A stretch of DNA of 60,000 bases from positions 19,185,309 to 19,245,308 of the forward strand of contig NC_049984.1 in assembly GCF_000003815.2 (NCBI RefSeq), given 5' to 3'. The DNA comes from Branchiostoma floridae. Taxonomy: Eukaryota; Chordata; Leptocardii; Amphioxiformes; Branchiostomatidae. Below the pieces are notes generated by a model. It made no database searches, was not told the DNA's origin, and saw nothing but the letters and a program-made list of their open reading frames with translations. Shown here piece after piece: positions 1 through 12,700 of the stretch. Within the stretch, counting starts at the first letter, position 1. Every line of letters begins with the position of its first letter. Position numbers and translations under genes: made by a program.

Positions 1-77
1 CCACTTTGATGGCTCCATTGTAAGAAACAAAAGATGTTATATAGAAAAATCATAAGAACTGTGTTATTTTTTTTCAG

Positions 78-211
78 GGAGGCAACCACCAAACTTTCGG
101 CGCGTCAAGGATTCGCTATCCATGTTCGGGTACACGCGCCTGGCCACTTGGATCCCATCCTTTCTCAAGATTCCGTTCTGGCTCCTCGCTGCCGCCACCC
201 ATAAGTTTTAG
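78..211 (+). CDS. terminal coding exon of an unidentified gene (partial)
   Basis: A pyrimidine-rich tract ending in TTTTCAG precedes position 78. From there one frame, entered after two bases that complete a split codon, reads 43 residues to a TAG stop at 209-211. The residues run from RQPPNFRRVKDSLSMFGYT to a hydrophobic end, PFWLLAAATHKF. GC content is clearly higher than in the AT-rich sequence on both sides, as expected of coding DNA. The rest of the gene lies to the left of the window. I do not recognise the family. The hydrophobic C-terminus could be a tail anchor or the end of a membrane or enzyme domain, but that is a guess. The other two frames over the same stretch are less convincing. 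Confidence 0.5.
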
Positions 212-783
212 TGTGTGTCTTTCCATAACAGGTGGTGATATACACATTAAGCATTGTCACACGAATCTACACTACTGTTGAAGAATCATGCTCTTGATCT
301 TGTCATTACACGAATATTACTGTGCTATTTAGTTTAATCATATTGTTGTAATTTAGAACACATTAGCTAACTTGTGCTCGATTGATGCTTGAAGTTGTGT
401 GGCCCATGGTTATTTTTTGTCCACTGCTGTTACGATTTCTTGATGTGTACATGTGCGAATGGATCACTTGTAGCAATCTACCCATATGATATTTCATACC
501 ACTATTACTGATCTGCTGATTAATTATGAAAATTGCCACTAAATCCTGATATAGTCAGTCAGCTTCTTTTTGTGATTTGCCTACATATAACTACAGAGAT
601 TGGATCTTACATAGATTAGTGTACAATTTATATGAAGGCTCAACTGTTTGCCATTGTGTGGATGGTAATGTATATGTAATAGTTGGAAATTAGGTCTTCT
701 ACATACGAGAGTAATCGAAAAGTATACTTATAGTAATGAAATAGTAATAAAGAAAGTAATCAAATAGTATACACAAAATAAGG

Positions 784-795
784 AATAAAGAATAA
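784..795 (+). promoter_or_regulatory. candidate poly(A) signals of the gene ending at 211
   Basis: Two AATAAA hexamers lie end to end, about 575 bases downstream of the TAG stop at 211, in AT-rich sequence without coding character. They would give a 3' UTR of ordinary length. No transcript evidence is available, so this is positional inference only. Confidence 0.35.
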
Positions 796-1560
796 ATCTT
801 TATTAGTGTGACACAGAAAACATGTCTAATCTACTAACAGTACATGTAATCGTGATGTTGCAATTGCTTATCAATGCTTTTCTTTGTCCAGAACAACATA
901 TGACTAAGGATACCGAGGCTCACTCTCAAACATTCCTGAGATAAATCAAGTGGCATGAAAAAATTTATTTTTCTTTATATCTTATCCTTTATTCTATTCA
1001 CTTATGTGCTAAATGGGTAAGGACAGTTCTATTACAATTACAGTCAAAGGTACCACTTTCTTACCATCATAAACATAGCCAAAGGTACAGGAAAGTATCT
1101 CCAAAATGAAGAAGAGTTATCTTGTCTGCTAAGAGGAGACATCTTGATATTGCTAATACGTTAAGATCTGTATTGATAAACTTAAAGAGACACAGAGTCT
1201 GGCTTAATAAAAACGGTTTTCTATTAGAGAATTATACCTGATCTTTCTCTTGTTTAGTGTCACTTCATTTTCCAGTTGAACCTTGAAAGGTCTATGGAAG
1301 GAGTGCTAACATTAACGAACTTTCTCTCATTGGTTACATTAATTCTGATTACTCAAGTAGTAAAGCAATCTAAAAGATAGCAGACTTCATTCACCTACTC
1401 ATACTGCTTTGCGACTCTTCCGGTCCCATAAACAAAAATAGCAGCACTGATGATTTATGGAAATGTTACATTTTAAAGTCGGTAACAAATGTCATACTAT
1501 ATAAATATCAATGTTAACGTTAGACCGCGGAATAGAGCTATAAAAGAAAACTTCCAGCTA

Positions 1561-1802
1561 AAGGTGGTATCTCACTGCACTTACGTAACGCGTGTGTAAC
1601 TGCGAGGTTCTAAAGATACTCAACGAATTTCAGAGATAAAGAACGAATTTTCTTACTTTTTTGTGTACTTTGTCGTCTTCTAAGTCATACTTTTACGTAT
1701 TACGCAATATTATATAAATCGGAATAAATAACAAAACAGTGACGCAGTGAACGAATCCCGCGCTGACGCAAACTTGACACAAGTGCGCTGAGATACCACC
1801 TT
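1561..1802. mobile_element. MITE-like inverted-repeat element, family 1, copy 1
   Basis: A 240-bp palindromic element. The left end has GGTGGTATCTCACTGCAC and the right end has the reverse-complement type GTGCGCTGAGATACCACC. The interior contains CAACGAATTTCAGAGATAA and an AT-rich centre, and no ORF. Two further copies lie at 9350-9600 and 17579-17822, so this is a dispersed non-autonomous family rather than a unique hairpin. No clear target-site duplication was identified. Confidence 0.75.
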
Positions 1803-2037
1803 TAAAATCCAAATTGGACACCGAATAAATGTAAAACTTTAGAATTAGTCCCAATGGACGTAGGTAAAAAGACCCTAGCAACAGTGATGTCAGGTGTTCT
1901 GAAACGGATTCTCTTTACTATGTAGAAATTCAGAGGGGCGAGTAAGAACAGAAAGAAACAACATCCCGACTCCCGGGATTCGAACCCGGGCAGCCGGATC
2001 ACAAATCCAACGTGCTAACCACAACACCAAAAGCTCA
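1803..2037 (-). mobile_element. tRNA-derived SINE-like sequence
   Basis: Read on the minus strand, about 2028-1960 resembles tRNA: a D-arm-like TGTGGTTAGCAC, an anticodon arm with loop TTTGTGA, and a good T arm, CCGGGTTCGAATCCCGG, which is also a B box. The 5' and 3' acceptor halves do not pair, so it is not an intact tRNA gene. The downstream minus-strand sequence, starting TGTTGTTTCTTTCTG, could be the tRNA-unrelated body. The left boundary abuts the family-1 MITE and is uncertain. Confidence 0.5.
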
Positions 2038-2710
2038 AGAGCTGTTGGCGTGGTCAGTTTGGCAGCGCTAGAACCCCACTGTTACAACTATAACGTTAAT
2101 TGGTTTGGTGTTCCGTAACAACATAGCCACTCGTTACCATCACTTACAGTCAGTGTATGAATTCGGTCTCACCTGTTTGGACAATACATCGACGTACTGT
2201 TGATAATACATGTACACATAAAGACATATAATAAAGGCACACATTTTCCCTATAACGCTCAACGTCTTTGTGCTTTATATGACCTCAGGTAACCAGTCTC
2301 CATGATCCGTCGCACCTGCGCCACCGCGGCTTGTGATTGGCTGTTGTCGGTATCTAGCCTGAGTTTCTATTTTTAGCCGCCAGCTGTGCGTGTATAGAGT
2401 AGTGACTCCGTGGCCATAGCCTGGGGGCGTTTACTCTGTTATCTCCTAGTGTAGAAAGGCTAAATCGTAGCGCTTCTCAATAAAGCTCCTGGTTCCGTGG
2501 AACAGCCGGCATTTAATTTCCACATCAGGTGAACAAGTAGAAAGACCCGATCGGATTTTCAGAAACGGTACTTACGACTTCGCCTCGCTACATCTCACAT
2601 CTACATAGAGATCAGTACATGCATGTGAACCATTAAAAGAAATACAGCAGGCAAGATGCTCATTCCTTTCAAAATGTACCCCCTCACTACAGCTACAAAG
2701 ACTGCAACTA

Positions 2711-2910
2711 TAACCCACGCTAGTTCACGTTTATCCGCAGAAGTGTATACAAAAACAGTGTTAGGGATAAGAAGTTGACAGAAAGTGGTTTCAAATTCAA
2801 ATATTTTCAAAATATTGCAGTGCCATCGTCCGTTGAAATCCCTAAATACCCTGTTTTTTTTATTTACAACGGATATAGGATACCCCTCGAATAAAGGTGA
2901 ACTAACGTTA
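2711..2910. mobile_element. MITE-like element, family 2, copy 1
   Basis: The ends are inverted repeats of the type TAACG..TAGTTCACCTTTATCCG. The interior has a short palindrome around TTTTCAAAATATT and a motif CTAAATACCCTG. Similar elements occur at 26411-26645 and 45353-45569. Small ORFs here run through the repeat and have no coding support. Confidence 0.7.
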
Positions 2911-3249
2911 CCTCTATTACTGTGTGCAACAAGGAGGAGCAAGCAACTTCCTTGGAGCAACAAAAGATATATTGAGATTATTATTGATCAACACTTTGGA
3001 GATTACTATATCAAAATATGTTCGTTTGTATGATCGTTTTATTTTCGATATCTCTTAATGTACACGTTTGAACCTTGCCATGAGCTGTTGTGTATTTGTC
3101 TAGACAAGGAGGTTATATAGTATATATAATATAATCTCCTTAGTCTTGATAACCCTGAGATTCTATGCAGCGTGGTATTTGTTATTTTTGTTCGGCCTCA
3201 AAAGAACAACAAGCCGATAAGTTTACTCCCAACCCATTAATATAACCAA

Positions 3250-3297
3250 GGACGTTCTATCAAAAGGCCTTTTGATAGAACATCATAGAACGTCCTT
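3250..3297. repeat. short palindrome
   Basis: The sequence GTTCTATCAAAAGG is followed immediately by its reverse complement, and a further AGAACGTCCTTG completes an outer arm matching CAAGGACGTTCT on the left. A related AAGGACGTTACATAGG...TAACGTCCTT hairpin occurs near 4949-4974. Both look like small foldback relics in non-coding DNA. Confidence 0.6.
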
Positions 3298-3746
3298 GAT
3301 ATAACGGTCCTTTATCCTGGCTAAAAAATTGACCGCAAAAATAGCATTGCTTGGGTACTTTGGATACGTTATTCAGCCTATACTATTAGCTAATATACAT
3401 TACTTTCTAGTATTTGTAAGGTCACAATTTTCCCCATCAACATCTGCTTTGAAAGTCTAAGCTTTTGATACTGTCATAGGATCTGCTTGGAGATTGAGCA
3501 TTCAATATATACTTGTGCGGGAGAGCACGAGACCACGTGCTTCCTATGGGAATACTACATGTATAATCGACTTATTATGCATTCATGAGGTGATGCAACG
3601 TCCCGACAGCTGAGGCCATGTGAAGAAAGCCGGTATTTTTGCATCACCCTCCCTTTCAAACCGTTTGTTCTGGAGACCAGGCATGCTTTCAGGAACGGTT
3701 TTGTAAAATTTCTGGTTAGAAATCGTTCCTGTCAGTGATTTGAGAG

Positions 3747-6700
3747 ATGGGTGCGGGTGGGCAAGGTGACAGCACGGCGGCGAGTCCAATGATGGAGGGC
3801 AGCATAAATCATACTGTACAGGACAGCAGCGATGGAGGGAAGGGTTCCCCCGTACGTCTACAGAGACAGGTTACCCTTGCTAACGCCGTGGGTTTGATGG
3901 TGGGGAACATCCTCGGGTCGGGGATTTTCATCGCACCGAAGGGAGTCCTCCTGTACACGGGCTCCACCGGCCTTTCTCTCATCATCTGGGCGGTGAGCGG
4001 TGTGTTTTCCGCGCTCGGTGCCTTGTGTTACGCCGAGCTAGGCACCTCAATCTTGAAGTCCGGAGCTAGCTATGCTTACATCTTAGAAGCGTTCGGTCCG
4101 TTCCCGGCGTTTCTACGACTGTGGGTGTCTGTGTTGATCGTGGACCCCACGGGACAGGCGGTGATCGCGCTCACCTTCTCATCCTACCTGGTCCAGCCTT
4201 TCTTTCCGGGATGTGACGTGCCGTACGGAGCCGTGAGACTGTTAGCCATTGCTATCGTCTGTGAGTAGACTTCCTTTCCATCATTGGAATAAGATATAAC
4301 AGCGTCATCTATTCACTAACGATAATTCTATTGTTCATGGTGTATTCTTGAATATATTTTTATTTCATTGGATGGAGATCACATGTGCATGTTACTTGTA
4401 CAATGGAAATTTGAATGTATCTCCCTCTTTTTTATGATGTTTAATCCCAACCATTCATTGGGGTTTGTCGTATTCTATTCCACTTCGTCAATTACAATAT
4501 AGGTCAGTCGCCATCCATGAAATTCACACGCTATACAGTAAAAGCCGATGAATTGCACACCCCATTTGCCAGTGTATTTCGTGCAATTATCCGGGTGGTG
4601 CAATAACGCGAAGTTATCTTGCTGGACCGCACGGGTTTGAGATTTGGGATTCCGTGCAATATTTAAACAGAAGTGTGCGGTAATCCGTTGTGTAATTACC
4701 TGGCTTCTACTGCATATAGCGTTACAGTTTGGCTGATGCAAGGTGTATGTTGTGCATGAATGTTTCGGGTCAGAACACCCTGTGCCATATCTGTCACCAT
4801 GGGTCAATGTTAACATCAATTTGCGGAACCGCATGGAACCACAGGTCTCTCAAATAACGCTAGCTGTGCAGCAATTCTGGTGATCGGTTTATCAGAAATA
4901 TAGACCTTCACCCGAGCCGCTTCCTTCATAAAGTCAAGGTTAATTCAAGGACGTTACATAGGTTCTAACGTCCTTAGTTAAACCAAGTCCTTTGCTATAG
5001 TCTTTTCCACCAAAAACCTACTTCCCTCACCAAAATTTATCTAATCGCCCGCATGGCAGACTTCACTGAGTGCGATCGACTGTCTGACTTAAATTCTTAT
5101 CGAGAGCAACAGGACGAACCGGTGTTCAAACAGTCTTCGCTGAACTTCCGGTATAGACTAAGATGGATATACCCGGTTCCCCTCTCTTAAAATACATACT
5201 GTTCTGACTCCATGTATACATAATTGAAAACCCCTACGTGTGTGCTGTGCGAAACGCGTCCAACTTTGCGTACATAAATACTAATCGAATATGGTGATCT
5301 ACACACGTGTTATACATGCTCTTTCTGAATTAGTATCATGGCTTACAGTCTGGTGAGTGGTCCTTACTAGCCTGGGTACCATCCGATTTCTACCGGGGCT
5401 CCTTCCACTCGCTACCCATTATTTTAGGGCTAGGGTAGCGAGTGTAAGGAGCCCCGGTAGAAATTGGATGGTACCCAGGCTAGGTTCTTACAGCCCTCTG
5501 GATAGAATTATTTGGCTAAAGGTCTAATCATGTGATTCGGTATTTGCTTACCTAGCATGTCCTTGACGGTCTGACCAGATTATCTCCTGTTGCTTGCGTC
5601 ATCAGTTTCCACCATGTGCCATGTCATGTGAGCTCGCCCTCGTGCCTAGCTCAGTGTGGGGATTGGGGAATTTTCCACCACGAGGTCATAGTCTTCTGAC
5701 GTGGTTAGGCCACAAAATGTCACCAGCCCCTTCAAAATATCCGCTGGCATTAGCTGGTGACATCATGCAATCCTGCATGCTGTATTCTTTTCACGTAAAG
5801 TAGGACGCCTGGTCTGAATGGAGAATTGTACATGCATACGAATATGTCAATCTACGAGCAGAACCTACGGTGGCATAGAATAGTATCAAAAGCTGGCAAA
5901 GAAATGTAGCCTTCAATGGCTACAGAAGGTTGTAAAACGATAATCCCAGCTAATTTTCACGCTGGAGTAAGTGAACAAGGGGAGGCGAGTAGAAACGCGT
6001 TCATGAAAAGATCGCCCCTCCCCTTGCGTTTGCGTTCTGCGGCAGATCCTTCGGTAGCCAATGCGCCGGCTACACCCCTTCGCCAGCGTTTGGCACTACC
6101 CAAGTTGCCAGTACATTTCGTGCAATTTATCCGGGTGATGCAACAATGCGGAGTTACCCAGCTGCCCAGCACCACGGGATTTTGAGATTCCGTGCAATTA
6201 ACAAAGTGTGCGGTTATCCGTTGTGCAATTAACTGGCTTCTACTTTACTAATGTTTTATGCTACCGTAGGATCTGCTAGGAGATTACCAATAGCCTCTCC
6301 TGAAATAAACTTCTCCTAACGAAAGAGTCATTTTCCGAGAACCTCCAAGCTAACTGTGATTGATGATATATTTCACGGACCAGTTGTTATCTGTGCTAAC
6401 TGAGTGGGCGTGAGTGTGGCAGGGCAGATGAGCCCAGGGCAGATGAGCCGTGCGGACTACTGGTAATTGAAGACACACGTCGTAACCTGGCACTTGATTA
6501 CTCTCCAAGCAGAGGTTAGGCTCCGTCTGTTTTTTGACGTTTTTAGGCGCTTTTATCGGGCTTTCTATCTTTTGTACCCTTTTCTGGGCGTCTTAGGCCG
6601 CGAGGTACAAAATCGAAAGCCCGATACGCGTTAAAAACGCCTAAAAATAGCCGGCGCCTAACCTCTGCTTGGAGCGTAGCACTTCATACAGGGGATGATT

Positions 6701-9700
6701 TGAGCAGTAAGGCTAACGCCACATGTCTCCAAACCGTTTGTGGAAACGAACAATAAAAATTTATACGTTAAGATATACACAAATAATGTCCACGACTGTT
6801 CCCTTTACTTCTTGTGTAGTTTTGATTTGTCTTTTACATCATACCGTCCGTTCCTGAAAGCTGCCCGGCTGGGCCCCGGTTTGGACATGTGACATAGGCC
6901 TAAGCCCTAAAGTATGTCTCATTGGATCAATTGTAACCGTATGAACTTGAAAGTCACGCGATGAAGAACGGATAGTTTAAAACAGTGACTACCATTGTTT
7001 TGTTTGGCTAAGTCTGTTCCACATCTCTTCAGTGAGTCAAAGTGCAACACAGACGTTTTATCTGAATCACGAGACTGAGGAAGAATATCATCGTGTCAAG
7101 TAGTGTCAGGCCAGGGGGATCAGTGGGTCTTCTGTACCCGTAGGGGGCTGGTGCCGCCCCGTATACGGCTGCACTGTTAGGCCATGTTGATTTGATTATA
7201 TGGATTAATCCAAAAACTGGTGCAAGCGTGCGAATAAATAAAAAAAGTCTGACAAAAAAGTTGCCTTCATAATTAAATCAAAGATTGAACAGATGACTGA
7301 ACACACAGAGTATAGTGCACCAAACAACAGATTCTTCATTTTTGTTCTTTCACATCTTCTTTGAGCTTGTGTTGTTCTATGACATTAGTATACGTTTTCC
7401 GATATTCATTTTTGCAATCCACGGCATATATTTACTTACTTTGTACCTGCTTTGTACGATTTACAGTATTTCTTTACCTATTTTGGAAACGTCCAAAAAT
7501 TGATGCGCGCGTAGATGTCATCCATATAATCAAATCAACATGGCCTAAACGGTTATGCCGTGAATCATGGCCTACCCCATACGTATCCGGCAGGCGTTAT
7601 GTGCTTAACACGTGTGATGACTACTCAAATCTCCATGTCGCCTGCGCGATTAGCACAGAATAAAGGCGATCTTCTTTCACAAACGTTATATATCCTGGTT
7701 TAAGGGACAAGTCATTATTCATAGTGAGATGTGAGGGGGCTTGACTTGCATATCGTGCATTTGAGACATTGAAATGGGTAAATGGTACGATATGTATAAT
7801 ATGATGATGATGTATATACTAGTATGATATACTAAAATCGTGCGAAAATAGGCCGGGAACACGAGTAAAATCGTTTATCAATCTATATAGCGCACAATAG
7901 AAACCACCATTACATATAAAAATATTAATGTGTCTGAACAATTTGTCTCCGGCAGTGCTTTGTGATACAAATCACATCAATCAGTACAGTACAGTTAGAC
8001 TGACGGCACAGTCATTATTGTCTAGGCAACCACAGTGCTTCCTTTTGAGTGTCCCGCACCTGTTGCTCCGGCAATTGATAACAGTTTTACTTTGGCTTAG
8101 GTCCCATTTCCGAAACGGGGCCCGGTCGGGATGTTTGCGAAAACGACAAATAAAAGTGTTAACCAAGAAATTTACACAAATTATACTCCTGACAATTTTA
8201 TATATTCTGTTTGTTTTGTTGTCCTTCTTCATATTTTTTGTTTCCGAAAGCTACCCAGCCTGGCCCCGGGTTTGGAATTGGAACGTAGGCCTTACGTGTG
8301 TGACGTCATTATTCAGTACAGTGTCCATACAATCAGGACTTAGTTAAAATCACCTGATTAACTGATTTATTGTTTGGCTATACATGCTTTTAGTGCGTGT
8401 GAAATATGAAAACATATTGCACGCATATAGATGACGAATAGGGCGTCTTATGGCATACAGGTTAATCATTAGTTGTGTAATGTGTCACACAAACATGCGA
8501 TTTATTGACGTCATGTCCGTGTATGTAAACGATCAATCAACGTCAAACACGTAGCTCTATAATGTAACAAGGTCTTCTGCAGTCATATGACTATTATTTC
8601 AACTTGCTCTATTCACAGCCCAACACATAAACCATACTCTCCCCGATACCTTTGACAGCTTTCTTAATTTTCGCTCGCAGTTTCACAATTATCAAACTCG
8701 CCAAAGCACAAATCTGCACATCCCCCTATTCAGAACCTCTCTTGCCCAAATGTCTGTTAAATACATGTGTGTTAAAATATGGAATAGTCTTCCCCCCTCC
8801 CTTAAGAACCTTACTTCCTCTCTCCTGACTTTTAAACGTAATCTGAAAATCCATATGTTAATCCATCCGAGCCCCCTGTAGTAGCCACATTTTTTCTTTT
8901 TAATCATATTATCTTAATTCATTCCATTATTTGATTATCCTTATTGCACTATTATCATTTTCTAAGTATTATGCTGATTTATTATTTATTGTTAAGTCAA
9001 ACCATTAATTACTTGGTTATCCTTATTGCATCATTATTATTTTCTACGTATTACGTTACTTTATCATCCATTGTTAATTCATACCATTAAATACTTGTTT
9101 ATCCTTATTGTATTATTATTATTCTATGTATTACTTTACTTTATTATTATATATCATAATCAATTTTGTTTAGTTTAAAGGAGGAGGGCTAAGTATAAGC
9201 TTCACAAGCTTTTTCCCTCCTCCTGCACCTGTTTTATCCATTGTTTTCGTTTTGTGTTTTAATGTAATACTTGTGTGCGAATAAATAAATAAATAAACAA
9301 TTAGGTAGATCAACGTCTATCATATTCGTGGGCTAACTCCGGTAACTACAGGTGCACTCTCACTGCACCTGCGTCACACTTGTGTCACTGCGGGGTTCGA
9401 AAGATACTCAACGAATTTCAGAGATAAGGAACTAATTGTCTTACTTTTTGTGTATTTTGCCGTCTTCTCAGTTATACTTTTACATCTTACGCAATATCTA
9501 AATTATTAAAAAAAATCGGAGAAAATAACAAAACAGTGACACAGTGAACGAACCTTGCAGTGACGTAAGCGTGACGCAAGTGCAGTGAGAGTGCATCTTA
9601 CGTCCACATATCATCATGAGTTGAGAAATGCTCTCAAAAAAACTTGTCTCTGATCTGCCACACCCTATAATGATCTCCTATGGTCAGTTACAATTTACCA

Positions 9701-12700
9701 TTTGTATCATGGACAAATTTGTGGCGAAATGATGTTGTGAATGCGAACTTATGTTGTCCTTTCTAAAATTCTTGGTCCAACTTTCTCTCTCCACCAGGCG
9801 TGCTGACGTTTGTCAACTGCGCCAACGTGCGGTGGGTGACGAGAGTGCAGGACGCGTTCGCCTACGCTGGCGTGGCAGCCTGCGTCATGGTCATCATCTC
9901 CGGGGTCGTCAATGTCATCATGACAGGTTCGTACGTGGGGCAGGTTGAGTCTTCTTTTGGCGTTGTTGTTTTTCTGTTGATGTTTTATGGTCGTACTGTC
10001 CAGTGCACTTGTCGAAAGGAGTTAGGGAAATTCTACCGCTACAATGAACCTGTAAATGTTTTACATGTACATGGCGTCTGTCTTCTCTGTCATGGCCAGT
10101 GGAATAGCTGTATTAGCTCATCAGTTCATTGTGTTTGTTTGTCCCAGACGTATGGAAGTGTGGACTAAGACGGATCAATGTCGGTATATGACATGTAAGA
10201 AAACTTTGATACACTTTTTCCTATCATGTGACGCTTCCCTCTTGCAGTTAGAATTCTTGTTGCATAGAGATGGTCTGGTCTGATTGTTTTATCATCAACT
10301 GAGGTTTTCTGTTCATTTAATCTTTTGGACGTGGCTGCCTTTCTTCTTCCACTTAATACACTACGATCTTTCAGGCATTGTCCACTCTTGCTGCTTGACA
10401 CAAATGCATACCAATCTGCTTTTTTCCCTTCTTTTGACTTCAGGGGAGATGCACGTGTTCCAGAGCCCCTTCAAAGGAACAAATCCCGACATGGGGCGGG
10501 CAGCCCTAGCCCTGTACCCAGGACTGTACGCATTTGCCGGATGGTATGTTGAAACTTTTGAATTTATATCGTTAACAGTAATTATAAATCTTTGACAAAT
10601 GGTCATCATTTGAGCATGGGAAGAACTGGTTAGATGAATACTAAGATTTGTATCTGACTCTCAATCCAGAAATGTTTTACAGATGCTCACTCGTGGCGAG
10701 GCGCTGTATTATCGAAGTGCTTTCTCTTCGCCTGGAGTCCGGCCTTGTTGGCTTTAGTCCGCGCTCCCGAACTGAAACGACCAAAGCGAAGCAAAGGCTG
10801 GACTCCAGGCTAGCTTTCTCTACTTTATCAATTTACGATTGGCACCATTTAAAGATGATTTACCGTGATGCCACCCTTTCCTAACCCCCCAGGGACATGT
10901 TGAACTTCATCACAGAAGAGATAAAGGACCCCCATAAGAACCTCCCCCGGGCCATCTGGATCTCCATGCCGATCGTGACGTTCCTGTACATCCTCATCAA
11001 CATCGCCATGTACTCCGTACTGTCCGCACAGCAGGTGCTGGAGTCCGAGGCTGTGGCCGTGGTAAGTACATCGCCATGTACTTCGTACTGTCTGCACATC
11101 AGCTGCTGGAGTCCGAGGCTGTGGCCGTGGTAAGTACATCGCCATGTACTCCGTACTATCCGCACAGCAGGTGCTGGAGTCCGAGGTTGTGGCCGTGGTA
11201 AGTACATCGCCATGTACTCCGTACTGTCCACACAAAGTGCTGGAGTCCGAGGCCGTGGTACGTTCTGTACTTGTCAATATTAGGCTTAGGTCCCAGTTGT
11301 AAAAAGGCCGGGCATTTCACGGACTGTTTGGGGACACTTTGGGGGATGACCCTTACGTGACCCCGTGGGACACTTTGCGGCTCCCGGGGTATTTTTGGGT
11401 CCGGCCGGGCACCAGGTTGAATACAAGTCGGACTGAAACCAGAACCCGGTAACAAATAGACGCAGTTACCTACCCGTGAGGAACACCGAGGGGTACCCCC
11501 CGGTATCCGGTAGTCCACCGGGACAAATTTGTGGCTTCGAAGCCCGGCCGGGGCTACATCCCTGACGGGCACCGGTGCAATCGGGACCTAAACCTTAGCT
11601 AGCCTTCATAGCAGGTCCTACTGTTTCCTTATATGCAACTAGAGTTCCACGAACACATACCTTTGCCAAATAAACCAGGTTTGTTATGTAGAATGATGTC
11701 TTTAGACAAATGCGTTACTCATTTCATTTTCTTTATGATTAAATGCTTGGAGTTGGTTTATAAAATTTCGGCATTTATTATGCAAATTAGATCCCAATTT
11801 ACAATCAATTGATATCAAATTGTATCAAGCATTACTTAAGCTATCAGCATACCAAAAATCATGATGATCCTTTGATCCATTCTTGACTTATTCTCTTTCA
11901 AAGTCTTTAAATACACCTCTTACTCTCTTCCCTCTTTCTCAGTTACATATGTGACAACTTTGATGAAAGTACTATAATGGAATGCAGTGGATTTATGAAC
12001 TTTTCCTAATCAATTATGCAAATTAGCTGTTAACTTGCATAATAAGTATCACATTATATAAGTCTTCATTTAGGCTATCTACATGCCGAAAATCATGACG
12101 ATCCGTCAACACGTTAATATTTTCTCATTAATTATGCAAATGAGATCATCATTTGCATGATAAATATGTATTGACATTTCTCTCTTTCTCAGCTACATAT
12201 GTGACAAGTTTTAAAGCCCTATCATGGGATGTAGTGAATTTATAAGATATCCTCATTAATTATGCAAATTAGCTGTTGATTTGCATAATTGTTATCTCAT
12301 TATGTAGGTCTTCACTTACGCTACCTACATACAAAAAAACATGATGATCCGTCAACATGTTCATATTTTCTCATTAATTATGCAAATGAGGCCATCATTT
12401 GCATAATTGATATCTGTCGACATTTCTCTCCCTCCCAGCTACATATGTGACAAGTTTGAAAGTCCTATCATGGAATGTAGTGGATTTATAATTTTTCCTC
12501 ATTAATTATGCAAATTAGCTGCTGATTTGCATAATTAGTATACCATTATGTAAGTCATCACTCATTCTATCTACATACCAAAAATCATGACGATCCGTCA
12601 ACACGTTGTAGAGTTATTCTCATCCAAAGTTTGAAAGGAAACCGGCGCCTGCAGTTCCAAAAAAGCCGCTAGGGGGCCAAAACTCACAGCACTTACTCTC

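Larger units (their letters stand above)
4261..9797 (+). other. intron 1 of gene A, repeat-filled
   Basis: A 5.5-kb intron between GTGAGT and CCACCAG. It carries two copies of a GCCAG-ended element, three strong foldbacks, two members of the TTAGGTCCC family, a LINE 3' tail and a family-1 MITE, listed separately. ORFs of up to about 140 codons in this stretch lie inside repeats or read palindromes and lack any recognisable domain. Confidence 0.85.

Noticed and set aside
1960-2036. A functional tRNA gene on the minus strand (anticodon-like TGT or GTG)
   Set aside because: The T arm and D arm look good, but the acceptor stem does not pair and the anticodon frame is ambiguous. SINE head is more likely.
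7315-8347. Leucine/phenylalanine-rich ORFs that look like small membrane proteins
   Set aside because: They lie within two inverted-repeat elements (7177-7548 and 8094-8294) in AT-rich DNA, which produces hydrophobic readings by composition.
10881-11277. Minus-strand ORFs of 116-142 codons with an internal peptide repeat
   Set aside because: They are antisense readings of gene A exon 4 and its 68-bp repeats. The repeat makes a long frame by chance.
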